Part shown: positions 16,749 through 24,635 of the stretch, in pieces
Layout: each line of letters opens with the position of its first letter
How positions within the stretch are numbered: the stretch's first letter is position 1
Assembly: GCF_000372845.1 (NCBI RefSeq)
Contig: NZ_KB889963.1
Span: 2,436,303 to 2,500,302 of the forward strand
Direction of reading: 5' to 3'
DNA length: 64,000 nucleotides
Source of the DNA: Methylocystis rosea SV97
GTDB taxonomy: Bacteria; Pseudomonadota; Alphaproteobacteria; Rhizobiales; Beijerinckiaceae
Position numbers and translations under genes: made by a program
Notes under the pieces: generated by a model
What the model was told of the DNA's origin: nothing
Database searches by the model: none
The model's input: the letters and a program-made list of their open reading frames with translations, nothing else

Positions 16749-17471
16749 ATGCGGCTCAACCGCCCGGGTGCGACAGGGATCGCCGGCGCTCTGGCGTTCG
16801 CCTTGGCGCTCATCTCACCCTTCGACGTTTTGGCTCAAGGTGAATTTTTAGATTTCTTGTTCGGACCCGATCAACCTCCGGCGTTCTCGTCCCACCGCTC
16901 CTGGCGGGTCATGCGTGCGCGCCCGCGGCAGCCGCGGCGCCCGCCGAAGACTTCAGTTCATTACGCCAAACCCGAACCCGTAGGCGCCGCCGACACGGAC
17001 TCGATGTCCGGCGGCGGCTACTGCGTGCGCGCCTGCGACGGCTATTATTTTCCCCTCGTCAAATTATCGCGGATTTCCGGCCAGCACTCTTGCGAACTCG
17101 CCTGTCCGTCGGCACAGGTGCAGCTCTACGAGGGCGCAAGCATCGAGCAGGCGCGCAACGCCAAAGGGCAACGCTATTCGGCGCTTCCGGCGGCGTTCAG
17201 CTTTCGCGACAAGCTGACGGCGGGGTGCGCGTGCAACGATCCGGCCGCGTCTCACGACTATTACCTTGGGCTGTCCCGCCGCGATCCCACATTGCAAACC
17301 GGGGATATCCTTGTTGGCGAGAAGGGCGCATTCATTTACAGCCGCTCAAGCCTGGTGAGCGTCAGTCACGCCTCGCGCCAGATCAGGGCGCGGCTACGAG
17401 GTGTGCTGTCGCGCGACCTTGCGCGGGAAGAGGCGCACGCCTCCCGGAACGGATTCCGTCGCGCTGAATAG
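16749..17471 (+). CDS. DUF2865 domain-containing secreted protein
   Basis: A 240-residue protein. The frame is open leftward through the tRNA, so the ATG at 16749 was chosen; it leads into a signal peptide (GIAGALAFALALISPFDVLAQ). The DUF2865 domain starts with GGGYCVRACDGYYFPL, continues with CELACPSAQVQLYEG and ends with the C-A-C pair TAGCACN. Four to six conserved cysteines suggest disulphides in the periplasm. The family is restricted to Rhizobiales-type genomes and has no known function. An arginine- and proline-rich linker separates signal and domain. Confidence 0.88.
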   Translation: MRLNRPGATGIAGALAFALALISPFDVLAQGEFLDFLFGPDQPPAFSSHRSWRVMRARPRQPRRPPKTSVHYAKPEPVGAADTDSMSGGGYCVRACDGYYFPLVKLSRISGQHSCELACPSAQVQLYEGASIEQARNAKGQRYSALPAAFSFRDKLTAGCACNDPAASHDYYLGLSRRDPTLQTGDILVGEKGAFIYSRSSLVSVSHASRQIRARLRGVLSRDLAREEAHASRNGFRRAE

Positions 17472-17597
17472 ACGCAGCGCCCGCCAAAATCGTCGCGGCC
17501 GCGGCGTCTCGCGCTTTACACTCGAAGCCGCGCCGGCTATGTGCCGCGAGCTCGTTTGTGACGCTTTTGTGACAGATTCGCGGGAGGCGAGAGCGCC

Positions 17598-18242
17598 ATG
17601 CTGTCTTGGTTTCAGGCGCTCATGCCGAGAGAGGAGCGCTTCTTCGATCTTTTCGAGCGGCATGCGGAGACGCTCGTCGCCGGATCACACGCCTTGCGGG
17701 ACTTGCTGAACGGGGGGGACCGCGTGCTCGTCTGCAGTCAAGAAATCCGCCGCCAGGAACATGAGGCGGACGCGATCGTCCGCGAGGCCCATCTGGCGGT
17801 TCGCCGCACGTTCATCACCCCGTTTGATCGCAGCGACATCCGTGACCTGGTCACCGCGATGGACGACGCGATCGACCAAATGCATCAAACGGCGAAGGCG
17901 ACGCTGCTCTACGAGACGCGAGATTTTGAGCCCGGCATGCGTCGCATGGGCGACATTATCGTCCAATCGGCGGAGCTCACGCGCAGCGCCATACCTTTGT
18001 TGCGCTTGATGCGCCAGAATGCCGGCAGGCTCAACGCGTTCAGCGAGGAGATTACCCGCATTGAGGACGAGGCCGACGCTATCCACGATCAGGGCCTGAA
18101 GGAGCTGTTTCTGGCGCACCGCCACAAAGACCCGATGGCGTTTATCGTCGGCGCGGAAATCTACGGCCATCTTGAAAGAGTCGTCGACGGCTTCGAGGAC
18201 GTCGCCGACCGCGTCGCCGGCATCGTCATCGAGCATACTTAG
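17598..18242 (+). CDS. DUF47/PhoU-like phosphate transport accessory protein
   Basis: A 214-residue all-helical PhoU-like protein of the DUF47 family. It begins MLSWFQALMPREERFFDLFERHAETLVAG-like and contains EADAIVREAHLAVRRTFITPFDRSDI, the family's central segment, and EDVADRVAGIVIEHT at the end. Such proteins are encoded directly before low-affinity Pit transporters and are thought to regulate phosphate entry. Here the stop is 9 bases before pit, so the two form one operon, with a NUDIX gene as third member. Confidence 0.92.
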   Translation: MLSWFQALMPREERFFDLFERHAETLVAGSHALRDLLNGGDRVLVCSQEIRRQEHEADAIVREAHLAVRRTFITPFDRSDIRDLVTAMDDAIDQMHQTAKATLLYETRDFEPGMRRMGDIIVQSAELTRSAIPLLRLMRQNAGRLNAFSEEITRIEDEADAIHDQGLKELFLAHRHKDPMAFIVGAEIYGHLERVVDGFEDVADRVAGIVIEHT

Positions 18243-18251
18243 GGACGACGC

Positions 18252-19250
18252 TTGCAGAACTTTTCATTCTATCTGATTGGGCTCGTCGCGGTCGCTCTGA
18301 TCTTCGATTTCCTGAACGGTCTGCACGACGCCGCCAATTCCATCGCGACGATCGTCTCAACCCGCGTTCTGCGTCCGCAGTTCGCAGTGGCGTGGGCCGC
18401 CTTCTTCAACTTCATCGCCTTCCTGTTTTTTGGGCTTCACGTGGCGCAAACAGTGGGCGCTGGCATCGTCTCACCGGATATCGTGGATGATTTCGTAGTG
18501 TTCGGCGCACTGATGGGGGCGATCGTCTGGAATCTGATCACATGGGGATTGGGCATTCCGTCATCGAGTTCACACGCCCTCGTCGGAGGTCTCGTGGGCG
18601 CCGGCGTGGCCAAAGTCGGCGCGTCCGCGATCGTCTGGAACGGGCTGCTCAAGACCGGCGCAGCGATCGTATTGTCGCCGGCGCTCGGATTCGTCCTGGC
18701 GCTCGCGCTGATCCTGCTCGTGTCCTGGATATTCGTGCGCCGGACGCCGGGCGGCGTCGATTCGCTGTTTCGCATCCTGCAATTCGCCTCCGCCTCGCTT
18801 TATTCGCTGGGCCATGGCGGCAATGACGCGCAGAAAACCATGGGCGTGATCGCGGTGCTCCTCTATTCGCACGGGGCGCTCGGCGGTGAGTTCTACGTGC
18901 CATTTTGGGTTGTCATCGCCTGTCAGGCGGCGATGGGCCTTGGAACCTTGTTCGGCGGATGGCGGATCGTGCGCACGATGGGATCCAGGATCACCCGCCT
19001 GACGCCGGTGCAAGGGTTCTGCGCCGAGACGGGCGGCGCGATCACTCTGTTCCTCGCGACGGCGCTGGGCGTTCCTGTGTCGACGACGCATACGATCACC
19101 GGCGCGATCATTGGCGTGGGCGCGTCGAGGCGCGTGGCGGCGGTCCGCTGGAATGTCGCGAAGGACATTGTTGTCGCGTGGGTCATCACCATGCCGATGG
19201 CCGCCTTTTTCGCCGCGGCCTTCTACGTGCTCGCGAGGTTCGCGGCATGA
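18252..19250 (+). CDS. pit: Low-affinity inorganic phosphate transporter (PiT family)
   Basis: A 332-residue inner membrane symporter with about ten helices. Both PiT signature motifs are present: FLNGLHDAANSIATIVSTR near residue 25 and LGHGGNDAQKTMGV near 195, with the second half repeat around PVSTTHTITGAIIGVG. It imports phosphate as a metal-phosphate complex with protons. The start is a TTG at 18252 behind AGGGA; no ATG begins the first helix. It is preceded by its DUF47 partner and overlaps the downstream NUDIX gene by 4 bases (ATGA). Confidence 0.94.
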   Translation: MQNFSFYLIGLVAVALIFDFLNGLHDAANSIATIVSTRVLRPQFAVAWAAFFNFIAFLFFGLHVAQTVGAGIVSPDIVDDFVVFGALMGAIVWNLITWGLGIPSSSSHALVGGLVGAGVAKVGASAIVWNGLLKTGAAIVLSPALGFVLALALILLVSWIFVRRTPGGVDSLFRILQFASASLYSLGHGGNDAQKTMGVIAVLLYSHGALGGEFYVPFWVVIACQAAMGLGTLFGGWRIVRTMGSRITRLTPVQGFCAETGGAITLFLATALGVPVSTTHTITGAIIGVGASRRVAAVRWNVAKDIVVAWVITMPMAAFFAAAFYVLARFAA

Positions 19251-19717
19251 AGACGCCCAAAACGAAGAAGAAGCGCGTCGGCGCAGGTTCTGTCCTTCGC
19301 ACGCAATACGCGGCTTTACCTTGGCGAATCAACAATGGCCGCCTGGAGATCATGCTGGTCACCTCCCGCGACACAAAGCGCTGGGTGATTCCGAAGGGCT
19401 GGCCGATGAAAGGCCGCAAACCGCATATCGTCGCGGCGATCGAAGCGGTGCAGGAGGCGGGCCTCGTCGGCAAGACGGACAAAGTGAAGCTCGGCGATTT
19501 CCGCTATGAAAAACGCCTCGACAGCGGCGCGGCCGTCGACTGCTGCGTCGAGGTGTTTTCTCTCCGCGTGCAAAGGCAGCGCAAGAATTGGCGCGAGAAG
19601 AAGCAGCGCGCCACCCGATGGTTCGAGTGCGTCGTCGCCGCCGGACTCGTCGAGGAGCCAGAACTGCGCGACCTGATGCTGGCGTTCTGCGACGCGTCGA
19701 CTCCGCCAAAAGTCTAG
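19247..19717 (+). CDS. NUDIX hydrolase
   Basis: A 156-residue protein whose ATG overlaps the pit stop. The NUDIX region runs from WVIPKGWPMKGRKPHIVAAI to EAVQEAGLVG. The box is divergent: the usual R-E before x-x-E-E is Q-E here (AVQEAG), as in a group of alphaproteobacterial DIPP-like proteins. That group resembles diadenosine/diphosphoinositol polyphosphate hydrolases, so the link with phosphate import could concern polyphosphorylated nucleotides. The first 15 residues are lysine-rich. The enzyme activity is inferred only. Confidence 0.85.
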   Translation: MKTPKTKKKRVGAGSVLRTQYAALPWRINNGRLEIMLVTSRDTKRWVIPKGWPMKGRKPHIVAAIEAVQEAGLVGKTDKVKLGDFRYEKRLDSGAAVDCCVEVFSLRVQRQRKNWREKKQRATRWFECVVAAGLVEEPELRDLMLAFCDASTPPKV

Positions 19718-19722
19718 CGCGC

Positions 19723-20079
19723 CTAGCGCGTTTTCGCCGACGGAGGATCGGCGCGCATCCAGCCTTTCGGAAGCTTCATGCGGGCGGCCTTACAAAACCC
19801 CGTAGGTTCGGGAACTTTGGCGGTCTTGTCTCTCCTGCTCGAGCGGCTCTTGGCTCCAGCTGCTGGGGCAGCATCCTTGTCGCCTTTGTCGTAGACCGTC
19901 TTATCCTTGCAGACGTCGGGGCATTTGCCGATGAGGTCCGACTTGTTCTGGCCACATCCCTTGCAGGCGCATGTGGAGTTCGGAAAATCTTGACCACTGG
20001 CCGCCAGCGCCGACGCGACGCCCGCAATCAAAAAACTGCAGACGGCCACATAGGCAGCAACCCGGGAAACGGCCACCAT
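19723..20079 (-). CDS. Hypothetical secreted cysteine-rich small protein
   Basis: A 118-residue protein of unknown family. The ATG at 20079 has GAGGAGA about 8 bases upstream, whereas the longer frame has no such site. A signal peptide (VSRVAAYVAVCSFLIAGVASALA) precedes a mature part with the cysteine cluster STCACKGCGQNK and CPDVCKD, followed by a lysine/alanine linker and FCKAARMKLPKGWMR. The pattern C-x-C-x2-C suggests metal or disulphide chemistry. It is convergent with the NUDIX gene, only 5 bases apart. Confidence 0.65.
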   Translation of the reverse strand: MVAVSRVAAYVAVCSFLIAGVASALAASGQDFPNSTCACKGCGQNKSDLIGKCPDVCKDKTVYDKGDKDAAPAAGAKSRSSRRDKTAKVPEPTGFCKAARMKLPKGWMRADPPSAKTR

Positions 20080-20153
20080 ACTGCTTCTCCTCTTCAACAC
20101 ATCTTTTCACGATAGGTATGCGAAAACCTGGAATGCGCTGCGGCGCGCCGCCT

Positions 20154-21338
20154 TCACGAGCCGTTGAGCCGAGCGAGCCCCGCCTCGAGATCCGACTTCA
20201 GATCTGCGACATCCTCCAGTCCGATCGAGAAGCGCAGCGCCGGTCCTTCCGGCGTCCAGCGCGTCGCCGTCCTGTATGAAGAGCAGTCGAAGGGCAGGAC
20301 AAGGCTTTCATAGCCGCCCCATGAGAATCCGATACCGAACAATTCCAATCCGTCGACAAAAGCGGCGACCGCCTTTTTTGAAGTCTCTTTGAGGATAACC
20401 GAAAAAACGCCAGAGGCGCCGGTAAAGTCGCGTTTCCACAGCGCGTGTCCGGAATGCGTCGCAAGGGCGGGATGCAGCACGCGCGAAACTTCCGGTCGGT
20501 CCTCCAGCCACTGCGCGATGTCGAGGGCGGCGCGCTCCTGTTCGCGCAGCCGTAGCGCCATGGTGCGCAGCCCGCGTAAGGCGAGCGCAGCGTCGTCGGG
20601 ACTAGACCCCATGCTGAAGGCGTTGAAGGTGGCGCGCAGGCGCTTCGCCCACTCAGAATTGGCGGAAACGAGCCCCATGAGGAGATCTGCGTGGCCAGCC
20701 AGATATTTGGTGCCGGCTTCGACGGCGAGGTCGCAGCCGCGCTCATGCGGCGGGAAGAATAGAGGGGTCGCCCAGGTGTTGTCCGCGATCACGCAGGCGC
20801 CATGGGCGTGGGCGGCGGCGGCGATTGCGGGAATGTCTTGAACTTCCATGGTCTGGGAACCGGGCGACTCGACGAGCACCGCGGTCGTTTCGGGCTTCAT
20901 CATCGCGGCGATGCCGCCGCCGATCAAGGGATCATAATAGTCGACTTTGACCCCGAAGCGCGCGAGGAGACCGTCGCAGAAGATCCTCGTCGGCTGATAG
21001 GCGGAATCCACGATGAGCGCGTGCGCGCCCGCATGCGTCGCGGTGAGCAGCGCCAGCCCGATCGCGGCAAGGCCGGAGGGCGTCAACACCGTATCAGCGG
21101 CGCCGGCGATCTCGCTCCAGCCCTGCTCGAGCGCGCGAGTCGTGGGCGTTCCCTTGGTGCCGTAGGTGTACGGCTGCCGTAACGCCTCGAGAGCGGCGAC
21201 CGTCGGGAAGAGCACCGTCGAACCGCGATAAATGGGCGGATTGACGAAGCCGAAATGATCGAATGGCGTGCGGCCGGCTTGCGTCACCAGAGTGGCCGGC
21301 TTTAACTTGCGCTTTGCTTTTCTCTTTTCTTCGGACAT
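20154..21338 (-). CDS. metC: Cystathionine beta-lyase
   Basis: A 394-residue Cys/Met-metabolism PLP enzyme that cleaves cystathionine to homocysteine, pyruvate and ammonia in methionine synthesis. The ATG at 21338 begins the family start (TLVTQAGRTPFDHFGFVNPP); the much longer open frame upstream is antisense to the next gene. Seen motifs are YTYGTKGTPTTRALE, VLVESPGSQTMEVQDI, VIADNTWATPLFF and the PLP lysine in EAGTKYLAGHADL. The C-terminal SWGGYESLVLP is the MetC form. It is divergent from a binding-protein gene, as metC is next to aap transport genes in rhizobia. Confidence 0.93.
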   Translation of the reverse strand: MSEEKRKAKRKLKPATLVTQAGRTPFDHFGFVNPPIYRGSTVLFPTVAALEALRQPYTYGTKGTPTTRALEQGWSEIAGAADTVLTPSGLAAIGLALLTATHAGAHALIVDSAYQPTRIFCDGLLARFGVKVDYYDPLIGGGIAAMMKPETTAVLVESPGSQTMEVQDIPAIAAAAHAHGACVIADNTWATPLFFPPHERGCDLAVEAGTKYLAGHADLLMGLVSANSEWAKRLRATFNAFSMGSSPDDAALALRGLRTMALRLREQERAALDIAQWLEDRPEVSRVLHPALATHSGHALWKRDFTGASGVFSVILKETSKKAVAAFVDGLELFGIGFSWGGYESLVLPFDCSSYRTATRWTPEGPALRFSIGLEDVADLKSDLEAGLARLNGS

Positions 21339-21413
21339 GCCGCCTCTGACGACTCGCTTTTGCGTGAACGCCGCGCGACCGTAGTATATCCTCCGCCGGA
21401 TGCCGAGCCCGCC

Positions 21414-22445
21414 ATGATCCGCCGCACAGCTTTCGCCTTCTTTGCGGCCTTCGCCGGAGCGCTTTTCGCCCTCAGCGCCGGGGCGCAAACGGATGTCGGT
21501 CCGACGCTTGCGCAAATCATGAAGCGCGGCTTTTTGACCTGCGGCGTCACCGACGCGCCCGGCTTTGCTCAGCGCGACGGCGCGGGCGAATGGCGTGGCT
21601 TCGACGTCGATTTCTGCCGGGCCGTCGCGAGCGCCGTCCTCGACGACCCGGCCAAGGCGCGATTCGTTGAGCTTTCGCAGAAAGAGCGCGCCGGCGCGCT
21701 GCAAGCCGGCGCCGCCGATCTGCTCGTCAGCGCGTCGCCGTGGACCCAGTCCCGCGACGCCGGCCAAAAGCTGATCTACGCCGCCGTATTCATGCACGAC
21801 GGACAAGGGTTTTTGGTTCGACGCAAGCGCGGATCCGCTTCGGTTCAAGACCTGGACGGCGCATCGATCTGCATCGAGCAGGGCACGCCCTATGAACTCG
21901 CGGTCGCCGACTTTTTCCGCGCTCGCAAGGCGAAATATGATCCCAAGCTGTTTCCGAGCCTCGAGGAAGCGGCCAAGGCCTATGACGAGGAGAAATGCGA
22001 GGCGCTGACCGCTGACGTTTCCATGCTGCACAGCGTCCGCATCGGCTTGACCGCCCCTGCGGATCACGCGGTTCTGCCGGACCTTCTTTCGAAGTCGCCG
22101 CGCGGCCCGCTTGTGCGCCAAGGCGACGACCAGTGGCTGAACATCGTTCGCTGGACGCTTTTCGCGATGATCGACGCAGAGGAGCTGGAGGTGTCGAAGG
22201 CGAACGCCGACTCCGCTTTGTCTTCCGAAAATCCGCAAATACGGCGGCTGCTCGGCGTTGACGGCGCCCATGGCGACGATCTCGGCCTTTCTCAGGATTG
22301 GGCCTACCGAATCGTTAAACATGTCGGCAATTACGCCGACGTTTTTGAGCGCAATCTCGGGCAGGGCGCGCCTTACGCCATGGAGCGCAGGCTGAATGCT
22401 TTGTGGAACAAGGGCGGCCTGATGTATGCGCCGCCGGTCAGATAG
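21414..22445 (+). CDS. Amino acid ABC transporter substrate-binding protein (AapJ/BztA-like), orphan
   Basis: A 343-residue periplasmic binding protein. Signal peptide: residues 1-25 (FFAAFAGALFALSAGAQ). The family-3 binding core is clear: GFLTCGVTDAPGFAQ, WRGFDVDFCRAVASAVL, LDGASICIEQGTPYELAV, and the AapJ-type end GLSQDWAYRIVKHVGNYADVFERN. AapJ/BztA capture L-amino acids for the AapQMP/BztBCD permease. No permease or ATPase gene follows; the next gene is convergent DUF2478 and overlaps by 8 bases. This copy is therefore an orphan, and may serve a remote transporter. Confidence 0.9.
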   Translation: MIRRTAFAFFAAFAGALFALSAGAQTDVGPTLAQIMKRGFLTCGVTDAPGFAQRDGAGEWRGFDVDFCRAVASAVLDDPAKARFVELSQKERAGALQAGAADLLVSASPWTQSRDAGQKLIYAAVFMHDGQGFLVRRKRGSASVQDLDGASICIEQGTPYELAVADFFRARKAKYDPKLFPSLEEAAKAYDEEKCEALTADVSMLHSVRIGLTAPADHAVLPDLLSKSPRGPLVRQGDDQWLNIVRWTLFAMIDAEELEVSKANADSALSSENPQIRRLLGVDGAHGDDLGLSQDWAYRIVKHVGNYADVFERNLGQGAPYAMERRLNALWNKGGLMYAPPVR

Positions 22446-23028
22446 ACGTTCGATCCGGCGAGGGCGCGCGTAGCTTCGCCCACCAATCCGCCAACGCTTG
22501 GCGCTCGGGCGCGATGTCTTCCGCCAGCGGCCCGGCGAAGGCGCGCCATTCGTCGCGATAATGCGGAGAAACCGCCGCGATCACCGGAATGCGCGCGGTC
22601 ATCGCCGCTCGGAAGGCGTCGCAGAGACCGCCGCGCGAGGCCTCCTGTTTGGAGAACTTGCTGACCACGATCAGTTGCGCGCCGTCGCGCGCCGCGCGCT
22701 CAATCGCCGCGCAGGCGAGCGCCAGTTCGCTCGTATCGAGATTGCAGGCGACCGAACCGGGGCCGAGGTCCTGCGAGATCGGATAAAATGCGCCGGTGGC
22801 GACGTCGCGCAACATGATCGCCGATCGGCCAGAGGGCTCAGCGACGCGCGTCTGCGTCACGCCGCCGACTCGCACGCCATCCCGCATCAGCTCTTCGGCG
22901 AAAGCTTGCATGAGGGACTGAACCCGAACGCTATCTTCCGCGGGCAGGGCCGCGATGCGCGTCCATCCGATCGCGGCCGACAGCGGCGACTCGCTCAAGG
23001 CATGAGATTCTTCGCTGGGGATCGACAT
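22438..23028 (-). CDS. DUF2478 family protein
   Basis: A 196-residue protein. The DUF2478 features are FAEELMRDGVRVGGVTQ near residue 45, SGRSAIMLRDVATGAFYPIS, and RAARDGAQLIVVSKFSKQEA. The fold is related to P-loop NTPases but has lost the canonical Walker A. Members often sit in molybdate transport or molybdoenzyme clusters and may bind a nucleotide or cofactor; no such genes are nearby here. The gene overlaps the binding-protein gene tail to tail by 8 bases. Confidence 0.82.
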   Translation of the reverse strand: MSIPSEESHALSESPLSAAIGWTRIAALPAEDSVRVQSLMQAFAEELMRDGVRVGGVTQTRVAEPSGRSAIMLRDVATGAFYPISQDLGPGSVACNLDTSELALACAAIERAARDGAQLIVVSKFSKQEASRGGLCDAFRAAMTARIPVIAAVSPHYRDEWRAFAGPLAEDIAPERQALADWWAKLRAPSPDRTSI

Positions 23029-23147
23029 CGAATCCTCGCCGTGCGCGCTGAAAGAGCCTATGTTTCAGGTTGCGCGCCAAGCCTCTTGTTTATCAGAGAG
23101 CGCGGCCGATTTGATAGAGAGCGTCCGATAAAACGACGTGAACCGCA

Positions 23148-23855
23148 GTGGGCGAACATTCACCTAAACCGCCGGCAGCTCAAGGCTCTGCGCAATCGGG
23201 GCCGATAGACGCCTTCCTGGACAAGGCCAAGAACGTCGCGACGAGCGCGTCGCGCGGACGCCTGATTTTCGCGCTGGACGCCACAATGAGCCGACAGCCG
23301 ACCTGGGACATGGCCCAGTCGATTCAGGGCGAAATGTTCCGCACGACCGCCGCGCAGGGCGGACTGGACGTTCAACTCGTCTATTTCCGCGGCTTCGGGG
23401 AATGCCGCGCCTCGCGCTTTGTCTCGGGAGGCGAGGGGCTCGGCGCCCTGATGTCGCGCATCGCCTGTCGCGGCGGCCGCACGCAGATCGGCAAGGTTCT
23501 GCGTCACGCTCTCGATGAATCGCGTGCGGGACGCGTGGGCGCGCTTATTTACATCGGCGACGCCATGGAGGAACGGCTCGACGCCCTCGCGGCGACGGCA
23601 GGCGAACTCGGGTTGCTCGGCGTCAAAGCCTTCATGTTCCAGGAGGGCCAGGACTTAGCCGCACAGCAGGCCTATCGTGAGATCGCTCGCCTGACGGGCG
23701 GCGCCTATGCGGCGTTTGACGCCACGGCTCCGCGGCGTTTGGCGGAGCTTCTCGCCGCCGCGGCGGCGTATGCGGTGGGGGGCAGACGCGAATTGGAGCG
23801 GCGCGCCGACGAAGGCGAGGGCGCAGCGCGCCTGCTACTGTCTCAGATCGGTTGA
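23148..23855 (+). CDS. VWA-like domain protein
   Basis: A 235-residue protein with a von Willebrand A-like domain: LIFALDATMSRQPTWDMAQ replaces the metal-site D-x-S-x-S by D-A-T-M-S, then VQLVYFRGFGECRASRF and GALIYIGDAMEERLDAL follow. The start is a GTG at 23148. The protein has no signal peptide and is probably cytosolic. It ends 10 bases before a J-domain membrane protein gene; this pair occurs together in Rhizobiales. Family function is unknown; the VWA fold suggests a protein-protein or metal-dependent binding role. Confidence 0.85.
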   Translation: MGEHSPKPPAAQGSAQSGPIDAFLDKAKNVATSASRGRLIFALDATMSRQPTWDMAQSIQGEMFRTTAAQGGLDVQLVYFRGFGECRASRFVSGGEGLGALMSRIACRGGRTQIGKVLRHALDESRAGRVGALIYIGDAMEERLDALAATAGELGLLGVKAFMFQEGQDLAAQQAYREIARLTGGAYAAFDATAPRRLAELLAAAAAYAVGGRRELERRADEGEGAARLLLSQIG

Positions 23856-23865
23856 GGATAAAAGG

Positions 23866-24591
23866 ATGCCCATTCTGATCGGACTCATCGCCCTGCTCCT
23901 GACGATCATGGCGCTGAACGCCTATACGAAGACGTCGCCGGCGCTATTGGCGGTGATTTTCAAGCGCGGGGGCGGCTTCCTTGCTCTCGCGCTGGGCGCC
24001 TTGCTTCTGGTGCGGGGACGCCTTGACCTCGGCATGGCGCTCTTGGGCTTTGGCGTTTGGCTCATGGGCGTCGGCGGGGGCGCGCTGAGCGGCTTTCGCA
24101 AAGCGGGGGCAGGCGCCGGCGGCGTATCACGGGTTCGATCAGCGATGATCGAGATGGAGCTCGACCATTCCTCGGGAGCTATACGGGGCGTGATTCTGGC
24201 CGGGCAGCACGAAGGCGCGCATCTGGATTCATTGGCGCGGCCTGCGCTCCTCGAACTTTACGACGTTTGCCGCCGTGACGATCCTGACGGCGCCAGGCTC
24301 TTAGAGGCTTATCTGGACCGCCGATTTTCCGGCTGGCGTGCGGCAAGCGATACGCACGCAAACTCGGGGGGTTTTCGTCCGGGCGAGGGCGGCGCGCGTC
24401 GCTCGGGCGCGATTTCGGAAGACGAGGCTTACGAAATCCTCGGCCTCAAGCGCGGCGCGGCGGCGGCAGATATTGCGCGCGCCCATCGTGAATTGATGAA
24501 GAAGCTTCATCCAGATCTTGGCGGAACGACGGATCTTGCGGCCAGGGTAAACGAGGCCAAGGACGTCCTGATGCGGCGTCACCAGCACTGA
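23866..24591 (+). CDS. Membrane-anchored J-domain (DnaJ-like) protein
   Basis: A 241-residue protein. The ATG at 23866 follows AAAAGG. Two hydrophobic segments lie in the first 85 residues (MPILIGLIALLLTIMAL and GGGFLALALGALLLV to about 80). A helical middle part with SGAIRGVILAGQ follows. A C-terminal J domain has SEDEAYEILGL, the HPD motif in KKLHPDLGG and a last helix. With the J domain at the C-terminus behind membrane helices it resembles Tim14/Pam18 and DjlA-type co-chaperones, so it would recruit DnaK to the membrane face. It forms a two-gene unit with the VWA protein. Confidence 0.88.
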   Translation: MPILIGLIALLLTIMALNAYTKTSPALLAVIFKRGGGFLALALGALLLVRGRLDLGMALLGFGVWLMGVGGGALSGFRKAGAGAGGVSRVRSAMIEMELDHSSGAIRGVILAGQHEGAHLDSLARPALLELYDVCRRDDPDGARLLEAYLDRRFSGWRAASDTHANSGGFRPGEGGARRSGAISEDEAYEILGLKRGAAAADIARAHRELMKKLHPDLGGTTDLAARVNEAKDVLMRRHQH

Positions 24592-24635
24592 CGCACGTCG
24601 CGCGCTGTAGTCGTGGTCCCAAGTCGCGGACATGA

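Noticed and set aside
21339..22322. N-terminal extension of metC to a 722-residue protein
   Set aside because: The extension is antisense to the binding-protein gene and has no ribosome site; the normal MetC start is at 21338.
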